Source of the DNA: Leeuwenhoekiella aestuarii
Lineage (GTDB): Bacteria; Bacteroidota; Bacteroidia; Flavobacteriales; Flavobacteriaceae
DNA: 64,000 bases
Reading direction: 5' to 3'
Assembly: GCF_004104055.1 (NCBI RefSeq)
Contig: NZ_QOVJ01000002.1
Coordinates: forward strand, 1-64,000
Part shown: positions 24,928 to 33,872 of the stretch, piece after piece
How the letters are laid out: every line of letters starts with the position of its first letter
How positions within the stretch are numbered: the stretch's first letter is position 1
Made by a program: the position numbers and the translations under genes
The notes under the pieces: generated by a model
What the model saw: only the letters and a program-made list of their open reading frames with translations
What the model was told of the DNA's origin: nothing
Databases searched by the model: none

Positions 24928-25593
24928 CTAGTCTAGTCGGTTTATATAGTAATCTCCATATTTGCTCTCGTCAAAAACAAACATATTAGCAGGTAAAGGC
25001 TTATCGGTTTTAAATGAGTTAACGGTAATGGTTATTTTACTGCCGTTGTTTTGAGTCATTATCAAACGATAAATGTGTTTGGTTTGTGAATCAACACCTA
25101 ATAAAGCTGACTTTAATTCACTGTTAGAATCCATAGGAGTGAGCTTTACATATTGAATTTTACGACCATTTACATTTTGCTCAATATCCCATTTGTAGGT
25201 GTAGCCTTCATTAAAAAAGGTTAGCATCTTAGAGGGAGTAATGGCATCATCATCTCCCGGATCTTGAGTAGAGATGGTGATCTCTTCATCTTCAGGGATG
25301 ACGGTGTATAACTTTTTGCCATCATACATCTGGGTTGTACCCATTAAATTGAGTTTGTATTTATCACCGTCTAGAGTAACATCACCACGGGTTTCTTGAT
25401 TTATGCCTGCGGCATCATTAGATAAGCCATACTTAAAATCTATGTACATATTGTCATATGTTTTTACTTTGGCAGAGACTTCGTCTAATAGTTTTTTTGC
25501 TTTAGCATCCTGAGCAAATAGTGTAGAAGCTCCGGTAAATGCGATCAGCATCAGGCTAAATACTTTTATTTTTGAAAATTTCATATTATTCAT
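24928..25593 (-). CDS. lolA: Outer-membrane lipoprotein carrier LolA
   Basis: 221 residues with a Sec signal (KVFSLMLIAFTGASTLFAQ). Mature part fits LolA: AKKLLDEVSAKVKTYDNMYI, a strand-rich half-barrel with GDVTLDGDKYKLNLMGTTQM and YDGKKLYTVIPEDEEITI, and the closing helix PSKMLTFFNEGYTYKWDIEQ. LolA ferries lipoproteins through the periplasm from LolCDE to the outer membrane. Two starts are possible: ATG at 25593 overlaps the end of ftsK by 8 bp, while the ATG at 25584 (residue 4) removes the overlap; either gives a functional signal. lptG follows after 6 bp, so this is one operon. Confidence 0.88.
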   Translation of the reverse strand: MNNMKFSKIKVFSLMLIAFTGASTLFAQDAKAKKLLDEVSAKVKTYDNMYIDFKYGLSNDAAGINQETRGDVTLDGDKYKLNLMGTTQMYDGKKLYTVIPEDEEITISTQDPGDDDAITPSKMLTFFNEGYTYKWDIEQNVNGRKIQYVKLTPMDSNSELKSALLGVDSQTKHIYRLIMTQNNGSKITITVNSFKTDKPLPANMFVFDESKYGDYYINRLD

Positions 25594-27964
25594 TGTTTAA
25601 TAATTGGTGTAATCCATTCATATCATTCACGAGAACTTGTCTGGCTTTACTGCCTTCAAAAGGTCCTACAACACCTGCAGCTTCTAATTGATCTATAATT
25701 CGCCCTGCGCGGTTGTACCCTAATTTAAGCTTCCGTTGTAGCAAAGACGCACTTCCTTGTTGCGCTGTGACAATAACTTCTGCAGCATCCATAAACAATG
25801 CATCTCGGTCACTGGCATCTATATCAAGACTTGTGCCACCTTCTTCACCTACATATTCAGGCAGTAAATGAGCGTCAGGATAGGCTTTTTGTGCACCGAT
25901 GAAATCAGTTATTTTTTCGACTTCCGGAGTGTCTACAAATGCGCACTGTATACGTACCAGCGAATTCCCTTGGGTAAATAACATATCCCCACGACCGATT
26001 AACTGATCTGCACCCTGACTGTCTAAAATGGTCCTTGAATCTATTTTTGAAGTTACTCTAAAAGCAATACGCGCCGGGAAGTTGGCTTTTATAATACCTG
26101 TAATAACGTTTACTGAAGGACGTTGTGTGGCCACAATAAGGTGAATACCTATTGCTCGTGCAAGCTGCGCCAGACGTGCAATCGGAGTTTCAACTTCTTT
26201 ACCCGCAGTCATAATCAAATCTGCAAACTCATCAATTACCAGAACGATATACGGTAAAAATTTATGACCGTCGTTAGGGTTTAATTTGCGTTTTTTAAAC
26301 TTGGCGTTATATTCTTTAATATTACGAGCCATTGCATTTTTAAGCAAGTCGTAACGTTGATCCATTTCAATACAGAGGGAGTTTAAGGTATTGATTACTT
26401 TTGCATTATCGGTGATGATTGCTTCCTCAGAATCTGGAAGTTTTGCGAGATAATGACGCTCTATTTTATTGAATAAAGTAAGTTCGACCTTTTTAGGATC
26501 GACCAAAACAAATTTTACTTCCGCAGGATGCTTTTTATACAACAAAGAGGTTAAGATCGCATTCAAACCTACCGATTTACCCTGACCGGTAGCACCCGCC
26601 ATAAGAAGGTGAGGCATTTTAGCGAGATCTACAACAAAAGTCTCATTAGATATGGTTTTACCTAAAGTAAGCGGTAACTCCATTTCTGCATTTTGAAAAC
26701 GTGGGGAAGCGATCGCTGAGCGCATAGAAACAATGCGCGCATTTTTGTTAGGCACCTCTATACCAATTGTTCCTTTTCCCGGAATTGGAGCAATGATACG
26801 TATACCCAATGCAGAAAGCGAAAGCGCAATGTCATCCTCAAGATTCTTGATTTTAGAGATACGCACACCTGCTTCGGGTACAATCTCATATAAGGTAACA
26901 GTAGGACCTACTGTCGCTTTGATGTGCGCGATATCAATTTTGTAGTTTTTAAGCGTATCTACAATACGATTTTTGTTTTCCTCAAGCTCTTCCTGATCAA
27001 TCGTGATGCTTTGTCCTTTTGTATAATCTTTCAGCAGTTCAATAGACGGAAATTTATAATTGCTGAGTTCCAGAGTAGGGTCAAATTCGCCAAAATCCTG
27101 AACCAGCTTTGTGCTTAGATTTTCATCAACTTCTTCCTCTTCAACTGTTTCTTCAATTTCTATTTCAAAATTCTCGTCACTTTCCGGTTTATTAATCTCG
27201 AGTGGGGCAGGAGTTGGTTCAGGCTCTGCAGCTGGTTTTGTTTTTAAAACCGGTTCTTCTATTTCTTCGGTGTTTTCTTCAACAGGGAGTTCAATATTAT
27301 CTTTATCAAAAGCAGTATCTACAAATTCACTTTCGTCTGAATCTTCAGTATTGAATTCTGAAGAAATCGCTTGTTTTTTTGATTTAAGATATTGACCTAT
27401 ATGCTCCGGAGTAATTTTTAGCCTTACGGCGAAATAAACAATGGCAACAAACACAAGTACCAGAATTGTACCGATCATCCCTATAAAATCCTGAAGGAAA
27501 TCATTGAGTTCAAAACCTACCATACCTCCTAATAACGGATTTTTATCAGCAAAAAAACCAAAAAATACAGAGAACCAAAGCATCACAATAATGCCCCAAA
27601 ACCAAAATGACTGTAGGCTTTTTTTCGGCTTATCAAAAAAGTAATAAAAGCCGGTAAGTGTTACCAGTACAGCAATAGTAAATGCAGACAAGCCAAAACC
27701 TTGATAAATGAACAAGTCCCCAATACCGGCACCAAATTTATTAAGCCAGTTTTGAGACTCCACACTGCGGTCGCTTAAGTTATGAAGTGTACTTTGATCT
27801 GCCTGCCAAGTGAAAAAGTAGGATATAAATGAAAACAACAAGGCTAGTCCTAAAAGGAACAAAAAACTTCCCAGAACTATTTTTTGTTGTTTAGACAGCT
27901 TAAAAGAGATCTTTTTGGGCTGCTTGGTAGATTTAGATTTTGTTTTGGTTTTTTTTCTGGCCAT
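25586..27964 (-). CDS. ftsK: DNA translocase FtsK
   Basis: 792 residues. Basic N-terminus, four membrane helices (about 28-180), an acidic linker (about 195-290) rich in Glu/Pro, then the alpha/beta motor with GATGQGKSVGLNAILTSLLY (Walker A), FVLVDPKKVELTLF and VLVIDEFADLIMTAGKEVET (Walker B), and a C-terminal gamma winged helix (VTAQQGSASLLQRKLKLGYN, RAGRIIDQLEAAGVVGPF) that reads DNA polarity sequences. It pumps the chromosome termini through the division septum and helps XerCD resolve dimers. Its last codons overlap lolA. Start at ATG 27964 follows a run of Lys/Thr residues that is common in flavobacterial FtsK. Confidence 0.93.
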   Translation of the reverse strand: MARKKTKTKSKSTKQPKKISFKLSKQQKIVLGSFLFLLGLALLFSFISYFFTWQADQSTLHNLSDRSVESQNWLNKFGAGIGDLFIYQGFGLSAFTIAVLVTLTGFYYFFDKPKKSLQSFWFWGIIVMLWFSVFFGFFADKNPLLGGMVGFELNDFLQDFIGMIGTILVLVFVAIVYFAVRLKITPEHIGQYLKSKKQAISSEFNTEDSDESEFVDTAFDKDNIELPVEENTEEIEEPVLKTKPAAEPEPTPAPLEINKPESDENFEIEIEETVEEEEVDENLSTKLVQDFGEFDPTLELSNYKFPSIELLKDYTKGQSITIDQEELEENKNRIVDTLKNYKIDIAHIKATVGPTVTLYEIVPEAGVRISKIKNLEDDIALSLSALGIRIIAPIPGKGTIGIEVPNKNARIVSMRSAIASPRFQNAEMELPLTLGKTISNETFVVDLAKMPHLLMAGATGQGKSVGLNAILTSLLYKKHPAEVKFVLVDPKKVELTLFNKIERHYLAKLPDSEEAIITDNAKVINTLNSLCIEMDQRYDLLKNAMARNIKEYNAKFKKRKLNPNDGHKFLPYIVLVIDEFADLIMTAGKEVETPIARLAQLARAIGIHLIVATQRPSVNVITGIIKANFPARIAFRVTSKIDSRTILDSQGADQLIGRGDMLFTQGNSLVRIQCAFVDTPEVEKITDFIGAQKAYPDAHLLPEYVGEEGGTSLDIDASDRDALFMDAAEVIVTAQQGSASLLQRKLKLGYNRAGRIIDQLEAAGVVGPFEGSKARQVLVNDMNGLHQLLNNE

Positions 27965-28117
27965 TCTAAGCTTAGACTAAGTAGATTTTAGGTAATAACG
28001 TGTTAAACCCCTACAAATCTGAAAAAATCGTTCAATTATTTGCGGTTTGATTTCCGATGGTTTCAACCATTAGCGGGTAAAAATACAAATATCAAACGGT
28101 ACTAAACTTATAAAATT

Positions 28118-28489
28118 TTAGAAGAGTTTAGGTATGTAAATAATAAAGCCAATGATTGCAGCAATAACGGCTGCAAAGGTCACCGCTCCTGCAGAAACAT
28201 CTTTTATAATCCCTATTTTTTCATGATACTCAGGATGAATAAAATCTGCTATTCGTTCAATCGCTGTATTGAGTCCTTCTGTAGCTAAAACCAGACCTAT
28301 TGCCAAGAGTTGAATACACCACTCGGTTGTAGATAAATCTGCTGCGAACCCCAGGATCGTAACAACTAAGGCGCAGCCCAGTTGCACTTGTATGCTCGCT
28401 TCTTTGCGCAATAGCCATGCACCTTTAAAAGCATATTTAAAGGCTTTGATTCTATTTACTACAAAATTGTCTTTGGGCGGTTGCGTCAT
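28118..28489 (-). CDS. dgkA: Diacylglycerol/undecaprenol kinase DgkA
   Basis: 123 residues, the standard length. RIKAFKYAFKGAWLLRKEAS is the amphipathic start; three membrane helices follow, the second carrying LATEGLNTAIERIADFIHPE with the conserved Glu and Asn, and the last carrying GIIKDVSAGAVTFAAVIAAI. The enzyme phosphorylates lipid alcohols (diacylglycerol or undecaprenol) at the inner membrane to recycle them. It starts 3 bp after tpx on the same strand, so they are co-transcribed; ftsK follows 154 bp further on. Confidence 0.92.
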   Translation of the reverse strand: MTQPPKDNFVVNRIKAFKYAFKGAWLLRKEASIQVQLGCALVVTILGFAADLSTTEWCIQLLAIGLVLATEGLNTAIERIADFIHPEYHEKIGIIKDVSAGAVTFAAVIAAIIGFIIYIPKLF

Positions 28490-28492
28490 CGT

Positions 28493-28993
28493 TTAATTTA
28501 AGGAGCTCAATGCAGCTTCATAATTTGGCTCCTGACCAATTTCAGGTACTTGCTCACTATAAATTAAGGTATGATCAGCATCTAAAACAAGCACAACGCG
28601 AGAATGCAATCCTGCAAAAGCACCATCAGCAATTTCTAAACCGTATTCTTTACCAAAAGACCCATCTTTAAAATCTGAAAGCGTTGCCACATTATCTAGA
28701 CCTTCTGCACCGCAAAAGCGTGCTTGTGCAAAAGGTAAATCTCTTGAGATGCATAATACTGCAGTATCTTTTAAAGCAGAAGCCTCTTTATTAAAATGTC
28801 TTACCGAAGCTGCACATACACCCGTGTCAACACTAGGGAAGATATTCATAACAACGCGTTTTCCTTTGTAATCTTCAAGGCTTACTTGAGTTAAATCTGT
28901 AGCAGCGAGTTTGAAGTCTGGGGCAGGGGTGCCTACTTTAGGAAGCACTCCGTTAGTATGTGTAGGGTTTCCTCCGAGGGTGATTGTAGCCAT
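28493..28993 (-). CDS. tpx: Thiol peroxidase Tpx
   Basis: 166 residues, full Tpx length. Peroxidatic Cys60 in FPSVDTGVCAASVRHFN and resolving Cys94 in FCGAEGLDNVATLSD are present, as is the N-terminal GNPTHTNGVLPKVGTPAPDF typical of Tpx. Tpx is an atypical 2-Cys peroxiredoxin that reduces hydroperoxides with thioredoxin. The thioredoxin-like protein encoded at 29464 is a plausible reductant. dgkA follows after 3 bp. A terminator on the upstream side (29173-29212) separates it from the thioredoxin group. Confidence 0.93.
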   Translation of the reverse strand: MATITLGGNPTHTNGVLPKVGTPAPDFKLAATDLTQVSLEDYKGKRVVMNIFPSVDTGVCAASVRHFNKEASALKDTAVLCISRDLPFAQARFCGAEGLDNVATLSDFKDGSFGKEYGLEIADGAFAGLHSRVVLVLDADHTLIYSEQVPEIGQEPNYEAALSSLN

Positions 28994-29172
28994 AATGTTT
29001 AAATTGGTTTAATGTAAATAAGTTTAGGGCAAGCCCACAACACGTTTAACTGAGATGATTTCTGTTCTTGAGGTAAACCTCAAAGCTTTAGGTCTCAATA
29101 ATACCGTAAAAGTAGTCAATAGTAAAAGGACCTCCAATTAAAGCTTTGCTAAAATCTTAAGCGTTTTTTATC

Positions 29173-29212
29173 AAAAAAAAAAGCCCTCAGCTAGGGAAAC
29201 TGAGGGCTTTTT
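29173..29212 (-). terminator. Terminator of the peroxiredoxin-thioredoxin group
   Basis: AAGCCCTCAG (29181-29190) pairs with CTGAGGGCTT (29200-29209); on the minus strand the stem is followed by eight or more T. It lies 22 bp after the DUF6952 stop. Confidence 0.9.
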
Positions 29213-29234
29213 GATTAAAAAATCTAACCTACAT

Positions 29235-29483
29235 TTATCGGTCTATAGAACCCAGAACCTTTTGAGCAAATCCATTTGCTGCATCACGTTCTGACATTCC
29301 TTCTGAGATCATTTGGTGCATTTCAACAGCGCCACAAAGATTGGTGATCAACTCGCCTACAACATCCATATCGGTGTCGGTTACAGAACGATGCTCTGTA
29401 AAAGATTCTAAGACATCAATGGTGTTTTGTAACGCTTCAACACTGTTGTTTTTTTGCAAATGCTTAATTACTGGTAACTTCAT
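29235..29483 (-). CDS. DUF6952-family small protein
   Basis: 82 residues, all helical, no Cys pair for redox chemistry (one Cys in NLCGAVEMHQM). MKLPVIKHLQKNNSVEALQN and FAQKVLGSIDR match the small DUF6952 proteins that flavobacteria keep next to thioredoxin and peroxiredoxin genes. The start lies inside the 3' end of the thioredoxin gene (20-bp overlap in another frame), a sign of coupled translation. Function is unknown; constant association with peroxide-detoxifying genes suggests a helper in that response. Confidence 0.75.
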   Translation of the reverse strand: MKLPVIKHLQKNNSVEALQNTIDVLESFTEHRSVTDTDMDVVGELITNLCGAVEMHQMISEGMSERDAANGFAQKVLGSIDR

Positions 29484-29778
29484 TTACGAGTTCTTTTAGG
29501 TTTTCAAACTTGTTGGTTTGTACCTGATTAACAAAAGTTCCATTTTTAAACGTAGCAAAAGTTGGCAGGTTATCTACGGTAGCCATTTTTCGGCTCTCCG
29601 GATATTTTTCTGCATCTACTAAATAAAATTTAGCATTTTCGTTTTCAGAAGCAAGTTTCTTAAACTTAGGCTTCATCAATCTGCAGTTACCACACCAGCT
29701 TGCCATATATTGAACAATTACAGTTTCGTTATCACTAACTAATTCTGAAAGATTGTCTTGATCAAGTTCTTGAATCAT
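29464..29778 (-). CDS. Thioredoxin-family protein (CGNC)
   Basis: 104 residues, normal thioredoxin size. The active site is C29-G-N-C32 in YMASWCGNCRLMKPKFKKLA, instead of the usual CGPC; the cis-Pro is in VDNLPTFATFKNGTF. Asn in place of Pro should shift the redox potential. No signal peptide, so cytosolic. It lies 54 bp downstream of the peroxiredoxin gene and overlaps the DUF6952 gene by 20 bp; the natural guess is that it recycles the peroxiredoxin. Confidence 0.88.
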   Translation of the reverse strand: MIQELDQDNLSELVSDNETVIVQYMASWCGNCRLMKPKFKKLASENENAKFYLVDAEKYPESRKMATVDNLPTFATFKNGTFVNQVQTNKFENLKELVNEVTSN

Positions 29779-29832
29779 GAATTGCTTTTTAAGGTTAATT
29801 TCTTTAGAAAAAATGAAGTTGGGTGAAAGAAA

Positions 29833-30471
29833 TTAATTTGAAGCTAAGTAAGAAGCTACACCATCACGGTTAGCATTCATTGCATCTTTACCTTCTTCCC
29901 AGTTTGCAGGACATACTTCACCGTTTTTCTGAACGTGAGCATAGGCGTCGATTAAACGTAAAAATTCTTTAACGTTACGACCCACCGGCATGTGGTTTAC
30001 ACCTTCGTGAAATACCGTTCCTTCTTCGTCGATCAAATACGTAGCTCTATAGGTTACATTATCACCATCTACAGTTAAGATACCGGTCTCTTCATCATAA
30101 CGCTCGTTAGTAACATCTAAAATCCCTAGACGATTAGCAAGGTTACGATTCGTATCTGCTAAGATTGGGTAAGTCACACCTTCAATACCACCATTGTCTT
30201 TAGGCGTATTCAACCATGCAAAGTGTACTTCTGGTGTATCACAAGATGCACCTATAACTAAAGTATTACGTTTTTCAAACTCACTCATTGCTGCCTGAAA
30301 AGCGTGAAGTTCTGTAGGACATACGAATGTGAAATCTTTTGGATACCAAAAAAGCAAAACTTTCTTACCGTTCTTTTTTGCTTCTTCCAATACATTTAAT
30401 TTAAATGTATCTCCCATTTCATTCATAGCGTCTACAGCTAAGTTTGGAAATTGTTTACCTACTGATGTCAT
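29833..30471 (-). CDS. 2-Cys peroxiredoxin (AhpC/Prx1 type)
   Basis: 212 residues. Peroxidatic Cys51 in DFTFVCPTELHAFQAAMSEF, resolving Cys187 in NGEVCPANWEEGKDAM. NTPKDNGGIEGVTYPILAD and EEGTVFHEGVNHMPVGRNVK complete the AhpC/Prx1 pattern. It reduces hydrogen peroxide and alkyl hydroperoxides. The thioredoxin downstream is its likely electron donor because no ahpF is near. A likely promoter is at 30498-30529, with a short leader. Confidence 0.93.
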   Translation of the reverse strand: MTSVGKQFPNLAVDAMNEMGDTFKLNVLEEAKKNGKKVLLFWYPKDFTFVCPTELHAFQAAMSEFEKRNTLVIGASCDTPEVHFAWLNTPKDNGGIEGVTYPILADTNRNLANRLGILDVTNERYDEETGILTVDGDNVTYRATYLIDEEGTVFHEGVNHMPVGRNVKEFLRLIDAYAHVQKNGEVCPANWEEGKDAMNANRDGVASYLASN

Positions 30472-30497
30472 TAATTAGTTTTTTAAATTTTACACAG

Positions 30498-30529
30498 CAA
30501 AGATAACTCGCTAAATCGATTAATGACAA
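30498..30529 (-). promoter_or_regulatory. Promoter of the peroxiredoxin operon
   Basis: On the minus strand TTG (30527-30529), 21 bp, TATCTTTG (30498-30505), which fits the flavobacterial consensus. The ATG of the peroxiredoxin gene is 27 bp beyond. Confidence 0.6.
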
Positions 30530-30715
30530 CATAGAAAATGCAAACAAATTATTTTAATATAAGCTTTATCTATGCCTTGTCAAAAAAGCATATTCTTTTA
30601 GTAGACTCTTAAGAATTGAGGTGTAAAAATAGGATACCATTAAATTTATCGGTTAAATTTTAAGGTAATGATAAAACGGCGATTTTATAAAAATTCAGAA
30701 TACCTAAAGTAAGGA

Positions 30716-32197
30716 TTAGACTGTTTTGGTTTCTTTTAACGTTCTGATTTTTATGCTGAATGCAGCAAATATCAACGTCATAAAGGGGCTCAACCAATTG
30801 AATATCGCGTAAACAAAATAGTCTGCTACAGAAACTCCTAAAACACCACTTTGATACGCGCCACATGTATTATAGGGAACCAATACTGAAGTTACCGTAC
30901 CGCTGTCCTCTAAAGTTCTACTCAGGTTTTCGGGAGCTAGGCCTTTATCACGATACGCTTTAGCATACATTTTACCGGGAACCACAATGGCTAAATATTG
31001 ATCACTCGCTGTTGCGTTTAAACCGATGCAGGTAGCAACTGTACTGGCAAATAACCCAAAAGTGCTATCAAATAAATTGAGCATAAACTCGCTAATGCGG
31101 GAGAGTGCGCCTATGGCATCCATAATACCTCCAAAGGTCATCGCACAAATGATCAACCAGATGGTACCTAACATGCCAGACATTCCGCTTGCGGCAAAAA
31201 GGTCATTAAGATTTTCATTAGTAGTTTCAATAGCTGTATCTACCGTTATCGCATTCATCACACCCATATAACCACTTTTAAATGTAATCTTATCGCTACC
31301 TCCAAGTCCGGCTACGATTTCAGGCTGAAAAATAAGCGCAGCGATCCCCCCGAGAAGGGTTCCTATCAATAAAGCGATTAACGGGGAAGTTTTTTTTATT
31401 ATTAAAAATATGACAATTGCGGGAACTAAAAATAACCACGGACTAATATTGAATGCATCATCTATAGAAGCTAATATTGACGAAGTGTCTGCAGTACCTG
31501 TTGTTTCAATATTCAAACCGATAATTATAAATACGATAAGGGTTATGGTAACCGTAGGAACCGTGGTATAGAGCATATATTGAATATGCGTAAACAAGTC
31601 GGTCCCTGCCATTGCTGGGGCAAGATTTGTGGTATCACTAAGGGGAGACAGTTTGTCTCCAAAGTAAGCTCCGGATAGTATTGCTCCTGCGGTCATACCG
31701 AGTGAAATGTCTAGCGCATTTGCGATTCCTATCAAAGCGATGCCTACAGTGGCAGAGGTCGTCCAGCTACTTCCTGTAGCAACAGAGATAATAGCACAGA
31801 TAACTACACAAGCAGCAAGGAAAATAGACGGATTTAAAATCTGTAATCCGTAATAAATCATGGTGGGGATGATGCCGCTTATCAACCAGGTTCCGGCGAG
31901 AGCACCTACCATTAATAAAATGATAATGGCACCCGATGTAGATTTGATATTTTGAGCAACTTCTTCCATCATGGTGTCAAAAGAAGTTTTGTTAAAAAAG
32001 CCAACAATGGCTGCAACTGCAGCACCCAATAGCAAAATGAATTGGTTAGAGCCACTGAGGGCGTCATCCCCAAAAACAAAAACATTATAAGCCAGCATCC
32101 CTACAAGAGCAATAATAGGAATCAATGCTTCCCAAATGTTTAATGCTCTGTTCTCAACGATTTCCTGATTTTTTGGATCCTGATCCTGATTGCTCAT
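30716..32197 (-). CDS. nhaC: Na+/H+ antiporter NhaC
   Basis: 493 residues with about 11-12 membrane helices. Family hallmarks are visible: SVATGSSWTTSATVGIALIG and GAYFGDKLSPLSDTTNLAPA, followed by AGTDLFTHIQYMLYTT, all characteristic of NhaC. It exchanges cytoplasmic sodium for protons at the inner membrane, in line with a marine or salt-exposed host. The N-terminal about 20 residues are hydrophilic (DQDPKNQE). It stands alone, transcribed to the left; 244 bp separate it from the peroxiredoxin gene. No regulator is next to it. Confidence 0.92.
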   Translation of the reverse strand: MSNQDQDPKNQEIVENRALNIWEALIPIIALVGMLAYNVFVFGDDALSGSNQFILLLGAAVAAIVGFFNKTSFDTMMEEVAQNIKSTSGAIIILLMVGALAGTWLISGIIPTMIYYGLQILNPSIFLAACVVICAIISVATGSSWTTSATVGIALIGIANALDISLGMTAGAILSGAYFGDKLSPLSDTTNLAPAMAGTDLFTHIQYMLYTTVPTVTITLIVFIIIGLNIETTGTADTSSILASIDDAFNISPWLFLVPAIVIFLIIKKTSPLIALLIGTLLGGIAALIFQPEIVAGLGGSDKITFKSGYMGVMNAITVDTAIETTNENLNDLFAASGMSGMLGTIWLIICAMTFGGIMDAIGALSRISEFMLNLFDSTFGLFASTVATCIGLNATASDQYLAIVVPGKMYAKAYRDKGLAPENLSRTLEDSGTVTSVLVPYNTCGAYQSGVLGVSVADYFVYAIFNWLSPFMTLIFAAFSIKIRTLKETKTV

Positions 32198-32508
32198 AGG
32201 TGTATTTTAAGATGCTTACAATAATAAACAATCTTCGGGATATAACTTTAACTGATAGGTGGTGCAAATACACTATAAAGAATAGCTGTTTTTTCTATTG
32301 GTTCTTTTTTTGAAGAAGGCACATCGATGAGGAGAGATTCACGAGCTTGCGCTAAAATAGAAATCGCGCGTGTAACGAAAAGATGTTATAGAAACGAATA
32401 GCATAAAACCGACTTTGCGAATTTCTTGTATTCCAAATCAATCATTTCATGAGAAGCATAAAACAAACATCCTAACCACTACTTGAATACCTTTTCTTTT
32501 GCCTGAGA
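32198..32508. other. Intergenic region upstream of nhaC
   Basis: 311 bp without a gene. It must hold the nhaC promoter; TGTATTTG on the minus strand near 32265-32275 is one mismatch from TAnnTTTG. Nothing else stands out. Confidence 0.3.
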
Positions 32509-33045
32509 TTATAGATTTATTAAAAAGGTCTTGCAGGTCCGTTCGTGCAAATTGTTATCACTCCTTTTGGTGTAGTGTTTAACCTCTTTGCCCAGCTTAT
32601 TATAAAAATTAAAAGATTTGGGATGGCTGCTGCTAATTAGCATTTTAGCATAGTTTTTAGAGCGGTAGTAGGGGAAAATAATTGTGTTAAGCCAATAGCT
32701 TCCGTGTCCCATTCCTTTTTCTACGATATGGAAGTATTTGAGCAATACGGTCTCCTTTAGATCGGCTTCGCCTTCTATACCAGGCTTTTCTAGTTCACCC
32801 CCTACAACCGTTAAAACACCGATGATGGTGCCGTTTCTTTCCAAAGTGTGTATATCAAACCAAACACCTGCTGTCTGCTTTAAGCTTTCTATGTAATTAA
32901 TAGCATGATAAAGCTCATTATAGTCATCCCAATTGTTTTCGAGTTTCCAGGAAACGTAGTTGCTTATCGGGGAGAATAATGGGCTGCTAAAGGTTTGATG
33001 CAGTATGAATTTTAAATCGTTTTTACCGGTTCCAAGTACCTTCAT
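32509..33045 (-). CDS. GNAT-like acyltransferase
   Basis: 178 residues, single domain without signal. The order of elements fits GNAT: a helical N-terminus, strand pair with TLERNGTIIGVLTVVGGELE, then HIVEKGMGHGSYWLNTIIFP (the region of the acetyl-CoA binding loop, G-M-G-H-G-S), YYRSKNYAKMLISSSHPKSF and NFYNKLGKEVKHYTKRSDNN, where the N-F-Y-x-K-L-G piece is a common GNAT C-terminal motif. Substrate unknown. It stands alone between nhaC and a divergent TPM gene. Confidence 0.7.
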   Translation of the reverse strand: MKVLGTGKNDLKFILHQTFSSPLFSPISNYVSWKLENNWDDYNELYHAINYIESLKQTAGVWFDIHTLERNGTIIGVLTVVGGELEKPGIEGEADLKETVLLKYFHIVEKGMGHGSYWLNTIIFPYYRSKNYAKMLISSSHPKSFNFYNKLGKEVKHYTKRSDNNLHERTCKTFLINL

Positions 33046-33341
33046 AATGTGATCAACTATTAAGGTGTAAAGATAGAGAGATTAAAAAAATGTGAGAAGA
33101 GCATTGGCAGAACGTTGTTTAGGCTATATGTTTTTGATTTAAAAGAAGTTATCCTTTCAAAAGGGTGTCGTAGGGACTTTCTTAGGGTCAGTACTTTACT
33201 TAAAGCCTCCGTGCAACCTGGTTCTTCCTGACGTTACTGAACTAAAAAAAGCAAGAAAGCATAAGCCAATTCTCGTTCAATGTGTATTTTCGACCACGAA
33301 TAAACAAGCAGATTGAAAAATCTGGTCAACCAACAGGGCAA

Positions 33342-33872
33342 ATGAATCGACTTTCCTTCAAATTTACTACATTCATTTTTATATTGATCGCGTATGCGTC
33401 TTGCAGTTCTATAAAAACCGCACCTGCAGATATGCCTTCTGCTACGCCTAAAGCAAGTAGTATTTTTCCTAAACAAAAAGGATCCGTGAATGATTTTGAG
33501 AATATTCTTAGCGAATCAGAAGAAGCGGAACTCACCAGAAAAATTCAAGAACTTGAATCTGCAACTTCAGATCAAATAGCAGTTGTGACTTTAGTTTCGA
33601 TAGAACCCTATTTAACTATTGAAAGTTATGCATTTGATTTAGCGAACGACTGGGGAGTTGGAATGGAAGAAAAAGACAATGGAATTGTAATTGCCCCGGG
33701 AAAAGAATTGAAACAGATTCGCATTGAAAACAGTATGGGGATTCCGCAACGTTTAACCGACTCAGAAGCAAAACGCATTATCGAAGAACTCATGATTCCG
33801 GAGTTTAAACAAGAAAACTATTATAAAGGACTCCTAAAGGGAATTGAAGCCATTAGCCTGCAACTTAAATAA
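33342..33872 (+). CDS. TPM-domain lipoprotein
   Basis: About 176 residues from ATG at 33342, chosen because MNRLSFKFTTFIFILIAYAS is then followed by Cys21 of a lipobox; the frame opens 60 bp earlier but without a signal. The mature part is a TPM (YgcG/TLP18.3) domain: VNDFENILSESEEAELTRKI, SDQIAVVTLVSIEPYLTIES, NDWGVGMEEKDNGIVIAPGK, IENSMGIPQRLTDSEAKRII. Long YgcG proteins also have a membrane helix and Gly-rich tail, which is missing here. TPM domains act on envelope or photosystem maintenance; some are weak phosphatases. Divergent from the GNAT gene. Confidence 0.78.
   Translation: MNRLSFKFTTFIFILIAYASCSSIKTAPADMPSATPKASSIFPKQKGSVNDFENILSESEEAELTRKIQELESATSDQIAVVTLVSIEPYLTIESYAFDLANDWGVGMEEKDNGIVIAPGKELKQIRIENSMGIPQRLTDSEAKRIIEELMIPEFKQENYYKGLLKGIEAISLQLK

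Noticed and set aside
33282-33341. Extended N-terminus for the TPM protein
   Set aside because: The extension hides the signal and lipobox; start at 33342 gives a proper lipoprotein signal.
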